A stretch of DNA of 64,000 bases, from positions 62,001 to 126,000 of the forward strand of contig NZ_FOKP01000004.1 in assembly GCF_900112185.1 (NCBI RefSeq), given 5' to 3'. The notes under the pieces were generated by a model. That model had not been told where the DNA came from. It did not search any database and saw nothing but the letters and a program-made list of their open reading frames with translations. The stretch comes from Allobosea sp. CRIB-10. GTDB taxonomy: Bacteria > Pseudomonadota > Alphaproteobacteria > Rhizobiales > Beijerinckiaceae. Numbering within the stretch: position 1 is the stretch's first letter; every line of letters starts with the position of its first letter. The position numbers and the translations under genes are program-made. Positions 51,720 through 59,945 of the stretch are shown in pieces.

Positions 51720-52142
51720 ATGACCAGCAAGCCGCCGATGATCTGCATCTCGCTGCGCTATGCCGATGCGCCGCGCATCTATGACTGGCTGATCGCCGCC
51801 TTCGGCTTCGAGAAGCACGCCGCCTACTACTCCGAGGACGGCAAGACCCTGCTGCATGGCGAGCTGCGCATGGGCGACAGCTTCGTCATGCTCGGCTCGG
51901 CCGAAAACAACGAGTTCGGCAAGCTGGTCTCGCGCCCGGCCGAGCTCGGCGGCACCACCGCCTCGCCCTATATCGCGACCACCGGGATCGACGCGCTCTG
52001 CGAGCGGGCCCGTGCAGCGGGCGCGGAGATCTGCATGGAGCCCCGGGACCAGCCCTATGGCAGCCGCGACTTCATCTGCAAGGACCCGGGAGGCCATGTC
52101 TGGTGCTTCGGCACCTACCGGCCGGGCGCCGAGCCGGGCTGA
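51720..52142 (+). CDS. VOC-family (glyoxalase/bleomycin-resistance-like) protein
   Basis: This is 140 residues from ATG 51720 (AGGAG upstream). It has a single VOC module pair: LRYADAPRIYDWLIAAFGFE, HGELRMGDSFVMLGS, then AAGAEICMEPRDQPYGSRDF and DPGGHVWCFGTYRP. This is the PhnB/glyoxalase-like pattern of a dimeric metal-dependent or ligand-binding protein. The substrate is unknown. Confidence 0.85.
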   Translation: MTSKPPMICISLRYADAPRIYDWLIAAFGFEKHAAYYSEDGKTLLHGELRMGDSFVMLGSAENNEFGKLVSRPAELGGTTASPYIATTGIDALCERARAAGAEICMEPRDQPYGSRDFICKDPGGHVWCFGTYRPGAEPG

Positions 52143-52149
52143 CCTCTCC

Positions 52150-52237
52150 CGTCATTGCGAGGCGCGCAGCGACGAAGCGATCCAGGGGCGGCAGAGCTCT
52201 GCGTTCCCCTGGATTTCTTGCTGCGCGCGCAATGACG
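52150..52237. repeat. Interspersed extragenic palindromic repeat, family B
   Basis: CGTCATTGCGAGGCGCGCAG at the left is mirrored by CTGCGCGCGCAATGACG at the right, and CCAGGGG is mirrored by CCCCTGG, so the 88-bp unit can fold into one long hairpin. The CGTCATTGCGAGG...CAATGACG frame is a well-known intergenic repeat type in alphaproteobacteria. It fills the gap between two convergent genes and may terminate both. Confidence 0.75.
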
Positions 52238-52244
52238 TGAAGCC

Positions 52245-53468
52245 TCAAGCCGCCGCCAGCTTCGGCCGCGCCTTCAGCATCAGCCAGCAGACGATCGAGA
52301 GGTTGATCAGGTTCCAGGCGAGGCCGTTCAGGAAGGCGAGCCGGTAGGACGCGGTCGCGTCGAAGATCAGGCCGGAGACCCAGCCGCCGAAAGCCATGCC
52401 GAACACCGTCGCCGACATCACGACGCCGATGCGCATGCCGGCTTCGCGCGGCGGCATGTAGTCGCGGATCACCACCGCATACATCGGCACGATCCCGCCC
52501 TGGAACAGGCCGAAGATGCCGGTGACGACGAAGAGCGAGCTCAGCCCGTCGAACCAGAGATAGAGGAAGAGCGCCATGCCCTGCATCAGCGAGGACAAAG
52601 CGAGCGTCGCCGTGCCGCCGATCTTGTCGGCGACGAAGCCGGACGAGATCCGGCTGACGATGCCGAGCGCCATCATCACCGTCAACATCTCGGCGCCGCG
52701 GGCGACGCCATAGCCGAGATCGCTGCAATAGGCGACGATGTGGACCTGCGGCATCGACATCGCGACGCAGCAGCAGAAGCCGGCGACGACCAGCAGCAAT
52801 TGCAGCTGGTTCGGCGACAGCCCGAGGCTGCCGCGCGCCCCGGCGCTGGTCGCCTCGGCCGCAGCCATGCTCGCCGCGTTCGGCCGGCGCCGGAACAACG
52901 GCGCCAGCGGCAGCATCACCAGGAGGCAGGCGATGCCGAGCCACAGATGCGTCGTGCGCAGGCCATGCGTCTCGACACCCCAGTTGATCAGCTGCGGCCA
53001 GAACATGCCGGCGAGATAGCTGCCGGAGGCGCCGAAGACGACGGCGAGGCCGCGATAGCGCCGGAACCAGTGCGAGAGATCGGCGATCAGCGGCGAGAAG
53101 CCGGTGGCGGCGCCGAGCCCGATCAGGAAGCCATGCGCCAGCGCGAACTGCCAGAGCGAACCGGCGATGGAGGCGAGCGCATAGCCGCCGCCGAGCAGAA
53201 AGGCCCCCAGCACGATCGGCGCGGCGATGCCGACACGGTCGGCCAGCCGGCCCATGGCGATGTTGCCGATGCCGAAGCCGATCATGGCGCAGGTATAGGG
53301 CAGCGAGGCGTCGGCCCGCAGCACGCCGAATTCCTGCTGCACCGCCGTCACGACCACGACCGCGGACCAGGAGCCGACACAGGCGATCGTCCCGACCAGC
53401 AAGGCGAGCGCCAGCCGCATCCAGGCGTAAGGCGAATCCGGCGCGTAGCGCGCATCCTGGGCGTTCAT
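52245..53468 (-). CDS. Major facilitator superfamily transporter (OFA/monocarboxylate-like)
   Basis: The 407-residue protein has about 12 TM segments split by a cytoplasmic linker near residues 195-220 (FRRRPNAASMAAAEATSAGA). The MFS loop motif appears as GRLADRVGIAAPI after TM2, and RYRGLAVVFGASGSYLAG in TM4. The second half has VADKIGGTATLAL and GGIVPMYAVVIRDYMPPREA, typical of oxalate/formate antiporter-type carriers. It probably carries an organic acid. It is a single gene. Confidence 0.87.
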   Translation of the reverse strand: MNAQDARYAPDSPYAWMRLALALLVGTIACVGSWSAVVVVTAVQQEFGVLRADASLPYTCAMIGFGIGNIAMGRLADRVGIAAPIVLGAFLLGGGYALASIAGSLWQFALAHGFLIGLGAATGFSPLIADLSHWFRRYRGLAVVFGASGSYLAGMFWPQLINWGVETHGLRTTHLWLGIACLLVMLPLAPLFRRRPNAASMAAAEATSAGARGSLGLSPNQLQLLLVVAGFCCCVAMSMPQVHIVAYCSDLGYGVARGAEMLTVMMALGIVSRISSGFVADKIGGTATLALSSLMQGMALFLYLWFDGLSSLFVVTGIFGLFQGGIVPMYAVVIRDYMPPREAGMRIGVVMSATVFGMAFGGWVSGLIFDATASYRLAFLNGLAWNLINLSIVCWLMLKARPKLAAA

Positions 53469-53480
53469 GTTTCCTCGCCG

Positions 53481-53602
53481 CGCTAGAGCCGGATCGGATC
53501 AGGTTGAAGCAACCTGATCCGTGAAGCCGTCTCTCATTTTAAGTCTAGAGACCGTTTTGCCGATCAGTCTGCAGAGCAGGCTGATCGGCACGGGCTCTAG
53601 CG
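53481..53602. repeat. Multi-stem palindromic element between divergent genes
   Basis: Outer arms CGCTAGAGCC (53481-53490) and GGCTCTAGCG (53593-53602) are a perfect 10-bp inverted repeat. Inside lie three hairpins: GGATCAGGTTG/CAACCTGATCC (53496-53520, 3-nt loop), GTCTCT/AGAGAC (53529-53552), and TGCCGATCAG/CTGATCGGCA (53558-53590) with an inner CTGC/GCAG. It looks like a structured mobile repeat or a folded RNA. Confidence 0.7.
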
Positions 53603-53765
53603 GAGAACGATTTTCTCTCTGCCCGAGCATTAGGCAGCGGGCCTGTTCGCCACAAGCGCATGAGCGGCGGGCCGATGCAGCGCGGATGTGGGGGCATCCT
53701 GCCCGCCAAGGACGACTTGCATCGCCCTCCGGGACGGGCATGCTCGGCATCCTGCTGGAGGCGCG

Positions 53766-54788
53766 ATGGCGAGAATCTGCATCTATGGCGCTGGCGCGAT
53801 CGGCTGCTATCTCGGTGGCCGTCTCGCCGCCGGCGGGGACGAGGTCGGCTTCGTCGGCCGCACCGGCATCGGCGAAGAGCTCCGGCAGCATGGCCTGACC
53901 CTGACGCAGTATGACGGCCGCGACTGGCGCGTTCCGCCGGAAGCGATCGCCTTCTCGACCGAGCCGGCCGCTGCCGCCGCAGCCGAGCTGATTCTCGTCA
54001 CGGTGAAATCCGGCGGCACGGCGCAAGCCGCGGCCGAGCTCGCCGGAGTGGTTCAGCCGAGCGCCGTCGTGATCAGCTTCCAGAACGGCATCGGCAATGC
54101 CGATGCCCTGCGCACCGCCCTCCCCGGCCGCAGCGTGCTCGCCGGCATGGTCCCGTTCAATGTCGTGAAGCGAGCTCCCGGCGCCTTCCATCAGGCCTCG
54201 GAGGGCGAGCCCGAGGTCGAGGACTCGTCCACGCTCGTACCCCATCTGGCCGACTTCACCAGCGCCGGCTTCGCCCTGCGCCGGCATCGCGACATGCTGC
54301 CGGTACAATGGGCCAAGCTGATCTTCAATCTCAACAATGCCGTCAACGCCCTCTCCGGCCTTCCCTTGCAGCAGGAGCTGGCGCAACGTGACTATCGCCG
54401 CTGCCTCGCTCTCGCCCAGACCGAAGCGCTGATGCTTCTGGCCCAGGCCGGCATCCGGCCCGCCCGGCTGACGCCGCTGCCGGCGCGCTGGATACCGGCG
54501 TTGCTGCGCCTGCCCGATGCGCTGTTCGCCAGGCTCGCCCGGAAAATGCTGGCGGTCGACCCGCTGGCCCGCTCCTCCATGGCCGACGATCTCGCCGCCG
54601 GGCGCAAGACCGAGATCGACTGGATCAATGGCGAGGTGGTGAGCCTGGCGCAGCGGCTCGGGCAGCAGGCGCCGGTAAATGCCCGACTGACGGCTATCGT
54701 CCATATGGCTGAAAAGCAGAAGGCCCCACCGCGCTGGAGCGGCGAGGCCTTGCTGGCGGAGCTGCGCGAGGGCGCGCCGCAACCTTGA
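53766..54788 (+). CDS. 2-Dehydropantoate 2-reductase family protein (PanE/ApbA-like)
   Basis: This is 340 residues from ATG 53766 (GGAGG upstream). The N-terminal Rossmann motif is YGAGAIGCYLGGRLAAGGDE. It continues LVTVKSGGT and VISFQNGIGNADALR, with the conserved Lys and Asn of ketopantoate reductases. The C-terminal helical domain has WAKLIFNLNNAVNALSGLP. It reduces a 2-keto acid with NADPH. It may be the housekeeping PanE or one of several paralogues, since the neighbours say nothing about pantothenate. Confidence 0.85.
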   Translation: MARICIYGAGAIGCYLGGRLAAGGDEVGFVGRTGIGEELRQHGLTLTQYDGRDWRVPPEAIAFSTEPAAAAAAELILVTVKSGGTAQAAAELAGVVQPSAVVISFQNGIGNADALRTALPGRSVLAGMVPFNVVKRAPGAFHQASEGEPEVEDSSTLVPHLADFTSAGFALRRHRDMLPVQWAKLIFNLNNAVNALSGLPLQQELAQRDYRRCLALAQTEALMLLAQAGIRPARLTPLPARWIPALLRLPDALFARLARKMLAVDPLARSSMADDLAAGRKTEIDWINGEVVSLAQRLGQQAPVNARLTAIVHMAEKQKAPPRWSGEALLAELREGAPQP

Positions 54789-54792
54789 GAGG

Positions 54793-55353
54793 TCAGGCAG
54801 CCCGACGCTCGTGCCGGCCCTCGTTGACCTCCTCGATGATCTTGGCGACGAACGCCGGCAGATCGCCGGGATTGCGCGAGGTCACCACGCCTTTGTCGGT
54901 GACGACTTCGCTGTCTTCCCATTGCGCCCCGGCATTGACCAGGTCCTGCTTGATCGTCTTGTAGGAAGTCAGGCGGCGCCCCTTGGCGATGCCGCTGTCG
55001 ATCAACAGCCAGGGCGCGTGGCAGACGGCCGCGACCACCTTCCCCTGCGCGAAGAAGTCCTTGATCAGCGCGATCGCCTTGTCGTTGCCGCGCAGCGTAT
55101 CGGGATTCATCTGGCCGCCGGGCAGCACGATCGCGTCGTAGGCGTCGGCCCGTGTCTCATCAAGGCCCTTGTCGACCTTGACCGCCTTTCCCCAATCCTT
55201 CTTGTCCCAGCCCTTGATCTCGCCGCTCTCGGGCGATGCGACATGCACGGTGGCGCCGGCTTCCTTGAGCTTGGCGAGCGGTACCTCGAGCTCGGACTGC
55301 TCAAAGCCGTGCGTGGCGAGGATGAGGATCGATTTTCCGTTCAGCGAGGCCAT
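54793..55353 (-). CDS. DJ-1/PfpI-family (type 1 glutamine amidotransferase-like) protein
   Basis: This is 186 residues from ATG 55353. The fold signature is KSILILATHGFEQSELEVPL, DAIVLPGGQMNPDTLRG, and the nucleophile elbow VAAVCHAPWLL with the reactive cysteine followed by His. This is the YhbO/PfpI pattern (stress-induced deglycase/chaperone or protease-like). It is convergent with the PanE-like gene, 4 bp between stops. Confidence 0.88.
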   Translation of the reverse strand: MASLNGKSILILATHGFEQSELEVPLAKLKEAGATVHVASPESGEIKGWDKKDWGKAVKVDKGLDETRADAYDAIVLPGGQMNPDTLRGNDKAIALIKDFFAQGKVVAAVCHAPWLLIDSGIAKGRRLTSYKTIKQDLVNAGAQWEDSEVVTDKGVVTSRNPGDLPAFVAKIIEEVNEGRHERRAA

Positions 55354-55481
55354 GGCCTTCTCCCTGGTTGCTGCTTCAATCAAGGCAACCTTCGGGAGGG
55401 CGATCCGTTTCCGCGTCGGAACGACGCGGCGGGGGCGACAACGGCCCAGAGACATTCCGCGATCTGGAGGATTGCTCCAGC

Positions 55482-56696
55482 TCAGCTCTTGCGCCCGGTC
55501 AGCTCGGCATATTGCTCCGGCGGGAGCGGGCGGCCGAGCATGTAGCCCTGCATGTAGTTGCAGCCTTCATCGATCAGGAAGTCGAGCTGCTCGCGCGTCT
55601 CGACACCCTCGGCCACCACCTCGATGTCGAGCGCATGGCCGAGCGCGATCACCGCGCGGGTGATCGCGGCCGCCTCCGAGGCGACGCCGAGATTGGCGAC
55701 GAAGCTGCGGTCGATCTTCAGCGTCGAGAGCGGGAACATGTGCAGATAGGACAGCGAGGAATAGCCCGTCCCGAAATCGTCGAGCGCGATGCGCACACCG
55801 AGCGCCTTGATCCGGTGCAGCACCAGCATGGTCCGGTCGAAATCGGTGATCATCACGCCTTCGGTGATCTCGAGTTCGAGCCGCTCGGGCTCCAGCCCGG
55901 TCTCGACCAGCACCTCGTCGATCAGCCCCGGCAGGTCGCCATGGCGGAATTGCAGCGGCGAGACGTTGACGGCGATGCGCAGCGGCGTCTCCCAGCTCGC
56001 CGCCTCGGCGCAGGCCTGGCGCAGCAGCTCGCGCGCCAGCGGCAGGATCAGCCCGCTCCCTTCGGCGGCGGGAATGAACTCGGACGGCGGCACGACACCG
56101 CGCTCGGGATGGATCCAGCGCGCCAGCGCCTCGAAGCCCGTGAGGACGCCGGCGGCCGAGAACACCGGCTGATAGTGCAAATGCAGCTGCTTGTTGGCGA
56201 TCGCCGCCTCGAGGTCCTCGGCGAGATGGTGCAGCCCACTGGCGACGCCCGGCCCGGCCGGCGTCCCCGGGGTGACGTCGACCATCAGATTGATCGCACC
56301 GGTGAGCCTGCCCTGCGTGTCATAGAGCGGCGTCGGCAGCGGTACGAAGCGGACCCGGGTTCCGTCGGGCCGCTCGGCCAGCACCTCGACGCCGCGAACC
56401 TCGCGTTCCTCGCGCAGCGCCACCGCCATCGCGCATTCCTCGGGCTGCAATGGCGAGCCGTCGGTCCGGAACAGCTTGTGGCCGATGCACCAGCGGTCGC
56501 TGCCGAGCTGCGGCTCGCGCCCGACGAGTTCGGCGGCGGCCTGGTTGAAATAGTTTACACGCCCCTCGGCATCGGTCGCGTAGAGCGCGACGGGCAACCG
56601 CGCCACGACCTCGCGGAACCAGTGGTCATCGGGGCCCGAAGCCTCCGCACCCGGGGGATCTTCCGGCTTCGGGCCGCCGGGGGGATTGGGAGGCAT
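55482..56696 (-). CDS. PAS-EAL cyclic-di-GMP phosphodiesterase
   Basis: This is 404 residues from ATG 56696. A proline-rich N-terminus precedes a PAS domain (about 25-140, LPVALYATDAEGRVNYFNQ) and an EAL domain (about 160-400). The EAL motif is at 189-191. NVSPLQFRH, ELEITEGVM, ALDDFGTGYSSL and VVAEGVETREQ are all intact, so active hydrolysis of c-di-GMP is expected. There is no GGDEF domain and no TM segment, so it is soluble. A TTG start at 56819 would add 41 residues encoded by the AT-rich promoter region, which I consider unlikely. Confidence 0.88.
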   Translation of the reverse strand: MPPNPPGGPKPEDPPGAEASGPDDHWFREVVARLPVALYATDAEGRVNYFNQAAAELVGREPQLGSDRWCIGHKLFRTDGSPLQPEECAMAVALREEREVRGVEVLAERPDGTRVRFVPLPTPLYDTQGRLTGAINLMVDVTPGTPAGPGVASGLHHLAEDLEAAIANKQLHLHYQPVFSAAGVLTGFEALARWIHPERGVVPPSEFIPAAEGSGLILPLARELLRQACAEAASWETPLRIAVNVSPLQFRHGDLPGLIDEVLVETGLEPERLELEITEGVMITDFDRTMLVLHRIKALGVRIALDDFGTGYSSLSYLHMFPLSTLKIDRSFVANLGVASEAAAITRAVIALGHALDIEVVAEGVETREQLDFLIDEGCNYMQGYMLGRPLPPEQYAELTGRKS

Positions 56697-56967
56697 ACGA
56701 ACGATCTCGACAGCGGCGAACAACGTGACGACATCAAAGCCGGAAAAACCGAATAAAGTTTTAAATGGCAGGAGTGAATCCAAAAACGCAATAAAATAAC
56801 CCGCCAGACCAAAGGGCAAATGGCAAAAGTCGATGTATTATTTGTCTAAAATTTGTACAAATCCATCAAATTACCACCGGTGGTCCACGAATCTAAAATC
56901 TTGAATCAAGATCTATCCAATAATACCGAATTTATCGCTCTCAAGAGCGAGGGATTTGCCAAAAAAA
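56697..56967. promoter_or_regulatory. AT-rich intergenic region upstream of the phosphodiesterase gene
   Basis: This is about 270 bp of clearly lower GC than its surroundings (runs such as TTATTTGTCTAAAATTTGTA). It must hold the phosphodiesterase promoter and the 3' end of the hlyU transcript. ACCACCGGTGGT at about 56872-56883 is a perfect 12-bp palindrome and could bind a regulator. Confidence 0.45.
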
Positions 56968-57255
56968 CTATTTTAACAAGCGTTCGCCTTGCTCGTCGAT
57001 CAGCTGTTTTGCCTTGACGATCGCGAAGTCCGCCGCCTCCTCGGCGCCGGGGAAGCGGTCGGCCCGGATGAAGCGATGGCTCTTCATCTCGCCCTCGATC
57101 TCCTTTTCGATCACGCCGCAGAGCTGCTGCTGGCCGCCTTCGGCGAATGGCGTCGCATGGATGGTGAAGCCCTTGTATTCGGTGCTTTTCAGCGGTCCGG
57201 CGGGGGCAGCCGGCTTGGCGTCCTTGCGACCGAACAGGGATTTGAGGAAGGACAT
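56968..57255 (-). CDS. hlyU: HlyU-family protein
   Basis: This is 95 residues from ATG 57255: MSFLKSLFGRKDA, then STEYKGFTIHATPFAEGGQ, IEKEIEGEMKSHRFIRADRF and a C-terminal KAKQLIDEQG helix. This matches the short alphaproteobacterial HlyU-like proteins (named after the Vibrio regulator, but without a proven DNA-binding role). The open frame continues upstream without family similarity. Confidence 0.82.
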   Translation of the reverse strand: MSFLKSLFGRKDAKPAAPAGPLKSTEYKGFTIHATPFAEGGQQQLCGVIEKEIEGEMKSHRFIRADRFPGAEEAADFAIVKAKQLIDEQGERLLK

Positions 57256-57450
57256 GGCGGGCTCCGTTTGATTTGCGCTGTATAGCCCAGATGCGGACCG
57301 CTTGGCCAAGCGCCGGATTCTGCCGCCCGACGATCCAACGAGCCTCTGGCGCATCGCCACCTGCGTCACCATGTCATCCTGAGACAGGGCGGAAAAGTCG
57401 AGCCCGTCCATCCCGATGCTCTCCTGGCCCGCTCTGTCGCAGGAGCAGCC

Positions 57451-57765
57451 ATGATGCGCTTCTTCAAACTCTGCCTGCCGGTCTTGCTGGCCCTACCGCT
57501 CTTGTCCGCTGCAACGCAGGCGCAATCGCCCAATAGCGTTCCTTGCGCCGATCGCAGCATGGCGACCACGCAGCTTCATGAGCTCTATGGCGAACGCCGG
57601 ATCGGCTATGGCCTTGCCGCCAATGGCAGCGTGATCGAGCTCTTCGCCGCGCCAAACGGCTCCTTCACCCTGTTCGCGACCTTGCCGCACGGAGTCAGCT
57701 GCCTGATCGCCACCGGGCAATCCTGGGAGCCGGCCCCGGAGGCCGAATACTACGCCGGCCGGTGA
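57451..57765 (+). CDS. Small exported hypothetical protein
   Basis: The 104-residue product starts at ATG 57451 (or 57454), with AGGAG upstream. It has a clear Sec signal peptide (residues 1-24, LLALPLLSAATQAQ, cleavage after AQA). The mature 80 residues contain two cysteines (VPCADRS and VSCLIATG), likely a disulfide, and end EYYAGR. It resembles widespread small periplasmic proteins of unknown function in Hyphomicrobiales. Confidence 0.78.
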   Translation: MMRFFKLCLPVLLALPLLSAATQAQSPNSVPCADRSMATTQLHELYGERRIGYGLAANGSVIELFAAPNGSFTLFATLPHGVSCLIATGQSWEPAPEAEYYAGR

Positions 57766-57863
57766 TCTGCTCGCCTCGGCGAACGAACATCCGAGTTCGC
57801 ACCCCGCCGGGTCCCCGCCATGCCCCAACGCCGACACGGCCGAAAATCAGCGCTTGCCTCCCA

Positions 57864-57898
57864 CCAGAATAATACAGTACAGTATGGTATTATTCTGG
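57864..57898 (+). promoter_or_regulatory. Perfect 12-bp inverted repeat operator for the downstream TetR pair
   Basis: CCAGAATAATAC (57864-57875) and GTATTATTCTGG (57887-57898) are exact inverted copies around 11 bp that contain a second nested dyad (ATAC...GTAT). It ends 9 bp before the ATG at 57908 and overlaps the ribosome-binding site. It is almost certainly bound by the TetR regulator encoded two genes later. Confidence 0.8.
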
Positions 57899-57907
57899 GA
57901 GACCACC

Positions 57908-58279
57908 ATGAATGCCTGGCTCGCCTTCGCCGCCGTGCTTGCGGCCGCCACCACCTTGATCCACGTCGTTCTCGGCGGACGGGAAATCGCCACGCCGTTG
58001 CTGGCGGCCGAGCGGCTGCATGCCGTGCCGAAGTTCACCCTGTATTATTGCTGGCATCTGGTGACGATCGTGCTGGCGGCGCTGGCGCTCGCCTTCGGCC
58101 TCGTCGCGACCGGCCATGGCAGTCGCGATCTCGCCCTCTTCGCAACCGCTGGCGCGGCGTTGTTCTGTCTCTGGGGCCTCGGCATGATCGGCCTGTTCCG
58201 CCTGCGGATCGCACATTTCCCGCAATGGGCCCTGTTCGCTGCGATCGCGATCAGCGGCATGATCGGCCTGTGGCAGTGA
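57908..58279 (+). CDS. Four-TM membrane protein co-expressed with a TetR regulator
   Basis: This is 123 residues from ATG 57908 (GGGAG upstream). Four hydrophobic segments are visible: WLAFAAVLAAATTLIHVVLG, LYYCWHLVTIVLAALALAFG, LALFATAGAALFCLWGLG and FPQWALFAAIAISGMIGLW. Histidines occur within or near TM1 and TM2. It was not assigned to a family. Its stop overlaps the TetR GTG start (GTGA). Such membrane protein/TetR pairs often respond to a small hydrophobic compound. Confidence 0.8.
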   Translation: MNAWLAFAAVLAAATTLIHVVLGGREIATPLLAAERLHAVPKFTLYYCWHLVTIVLAALALAFGLVATGHGSRDLALFATAGAALFCLWGLGMIGLFRLRIAHFPQWALFAAIAISGMIGLWQ

Positions 58280-58839
58280 CCTCCCCTCTCCCGCTCCGCT
58301 TTCGCCGGAGTGACTGGCTCGCCCTCGGCCTGACCGCGCTCGCCGAGCACGGCCCGGCCGGGCTGACGATCGAGGCGCTCTGCCGCCGCGCCGGCAAGAC
58401 CAAGGGCTCGTTCTACGCACATTTCCCGGCGATCGAGGTCTATCTCGCCGCACTCGCCGGGCATTGGCGCGAGACCCATACGCATCGGTTGATGCAGGAG
58501 GTCGACAAGGGCGGGCCGGCGCCGGACCGCCTGATCGCGCTAGACCGCATGGCGCTCGCCCTCGACATTCGCGTCGAACAGGGCATGCGCCGCCTCGCCC
58601 AGCTCGATCCGGGTGTGGCGGCGACCTGCGCCGAGGTCGACCGCGAGCGCGTCGGCTATCTGGAAAAGCTCCATGGCGAGAGCGGGCGCTTCACCCCGCC
58701 GGAGGCTCTCGCGCTGGCCCGTATGGAATACGCCGCCTTCATCGGCTTTCAGCAGCTCGATCTCGGCCTGTCGCCGCAGGAGCTGCACGCCTGCTACGGC
58801 ACCTTCATGCGGCTGCTCGTTCGGTCGAAGGGCGACTGA
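58276..58839 (+). CDS. TetR-family regulator 2
   Basis: This is 187 residues from GTG 58276, overlapping the membrane protein gene by 4 nt. The HTH domain spans residues about 10-55 (LALGLTALAEHGPAGLTIEA, CRRAGKTKGSFYAHFPAIEV). The ligand domain is typical in size. The GTG start is supported by the coupled stop. It is probably an autorepressor at 57864-57898. Confidence 0.87.
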   Translation: MTSPLPLRFRRSDWLALGLTALAEHGPAGLTIEALCRRAGKTKGSFYAHFPAIEVYLAALAGHWRETHTHRLMQEVDKGGPAPDRLIALDRMALALDIRVEQGMRRLAQLDPGVAATCAEVDRERVGYLEKLHGESGRFTPPEALALARMEYAAFIGFQQLDLGLSPQELHACYGTFMRLLVRSKGD

Positions 58840-58843
58840 CGAC

Positions 58844-59269
58844 TCAGGCGAGGTGCAACACGACCTCGCGCCGGTGCGGGCTGGTACGATGCTCGAACAG
58901 GTAGATCCCCTGCCAGGTGCCGAGCGCGAGCCTGCCGCCGCTCACGGGGATCGAGAGCGAGACCGGCAGCATCGCCGCCTTGATATGCGCCGGCATGTCG
59001 TCGGGCCCCTCGGCGCGATGGGTGAGATAGGCCATCGCCGGATCGTCCGCCGGCGGCACCAGCCGGGCAAAGAAGGCCGACAAGTCACGCCGCACGTCCG
59101 GATCGGCATTCTCCTGGATCAGCAGCGAGCAGGAGGTATGGCGCACGAACAGCGTCAGCAGGCCGCTATCGACGCCCGCCTCGCGCACGAACCGGGCGAC
59201 CGCGTCGGTGAACTCGTAGAGCCCCGCCTCGCCCGTTTCGATCGCGAGACGGGTCTGCCTGCCCGCCAT
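58844..59269 (-). CDS. yjbQ: YjbQ-family protein (secondary thiamine-phosphate synthase-like)
   Basis: The 141-residue protein has the complete UPF0047 signature: LLTLFVRHTSCSLLIQENAD, then YLTHRAEGPDDMPAHIKAAM and GRLALGTWQGIYLFEHR. Family members form trimers and show weak thiamine-phosphate synthase activity. The true role is uncertain. The start overlaps the LysE stop (TAATG), so the two are co-translated. Confidence 0.92.
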   Translation of the reverse strand: MAGRQTRLAIETGEAGLYEFTDAVARFVREAGVDSGLLTLFVRHTSCSLLIQENADPDVRRDLSAFFARLVPPADDPAMAYLTHRAEGPDDMPAHIKAAMLPVSLSIPVSGGRLALGTWQGIYLFEHRTSPHRREVVLHLA

Positions 59270-59889
59270 TACCGTTCAGTGAGCGCGAGCTTCGCGCCGA
59301 GCGCGACGAAGGCGGCCGCGAAGGTGCGCCGCAGCCAGGCCATCACCGAAGGACGGCTCACGACATGGTCGCGCATCGCCGCGGCGAACAGGCCGTAGAG
59401 CGCGAAGACGACGAAGGTCATCGCCATGAACACGCCCGAGAGCTCGAGCATGCGCGCCATCGGGCTCGCCTCGTCGGCGGCGATGAACTGCGGCAGGAAG
59501 GCGACGAAGAAGATCGAGAGCTTGGGATTGAGCACGTTGAGCGCCAGGCCGTCGACCAGCACGCGCCAGGGCGAGCGCCTGTCGGCCGTGGTCTCGACGC
59601 TGAGCGCGCCCTGTTCCTTCAGCGTCTGCCAGGCCATCCAGAGCAGATAGGCGACGCCGGCATATTTGACGATGGCGAAAGCGAGCGCGCTGGCATGCAG
59701 CAGCGCCGCGAGGCCCATCATCGCGGCGAGCAGATGCGGCACGATGCCGAGGGTGCAGGCGAAGGCGGCGAGCACGCTCGCCTTGGCCCCGCGCGTCAGC
59801 CCGGCGGCGATGGTGTAGATCGCGCCCGTCCCGGGTGAAGCGACGATGATCAGCGAGGTCAGCAGGAATTCGAGGGACACGAGCTTCAC
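59269..59889 (-). CDS. LysE/RhtB-family exporter
   Basis: The 206-residue membrane protein has the LysE pattern: LTSLIIVASPGTGAIYTIAA near the N-terminus, GIVPHLLAAMMGLAAL, VAYLLWMAWQTLK and LNVLNPKLSIFFVAFLPQFI, with about six TM segments. It exports amino acids or related metabolites. It forms a two-gene operon with yjbQ. Confidence 0.9.
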   Translation of the reverse strand: MKLVSLEFLLTSLIIVASPGTGAIYTIAAGLTRGAKASVLAAFACTLGIVPHLLAAMMGLAALLHASALAFAIVKYAGVAYLLWMAWQTLKEQGALSVETTADRRSPWRVLVDGLALNVLNPKLSIFFVAFLPQFIAADEASPMARMLELSGVFMAMTFVVFALYGLFAAAMRDHVVSRPSVMAWLRRTFAAAFVALGAKLALTER

Positions 59890-59945
59890 TCCAGCTCCAG
59901 CGACGCTACCGGAGCCGCATCGATATCCCGGTCGCGAGCGCCTTG

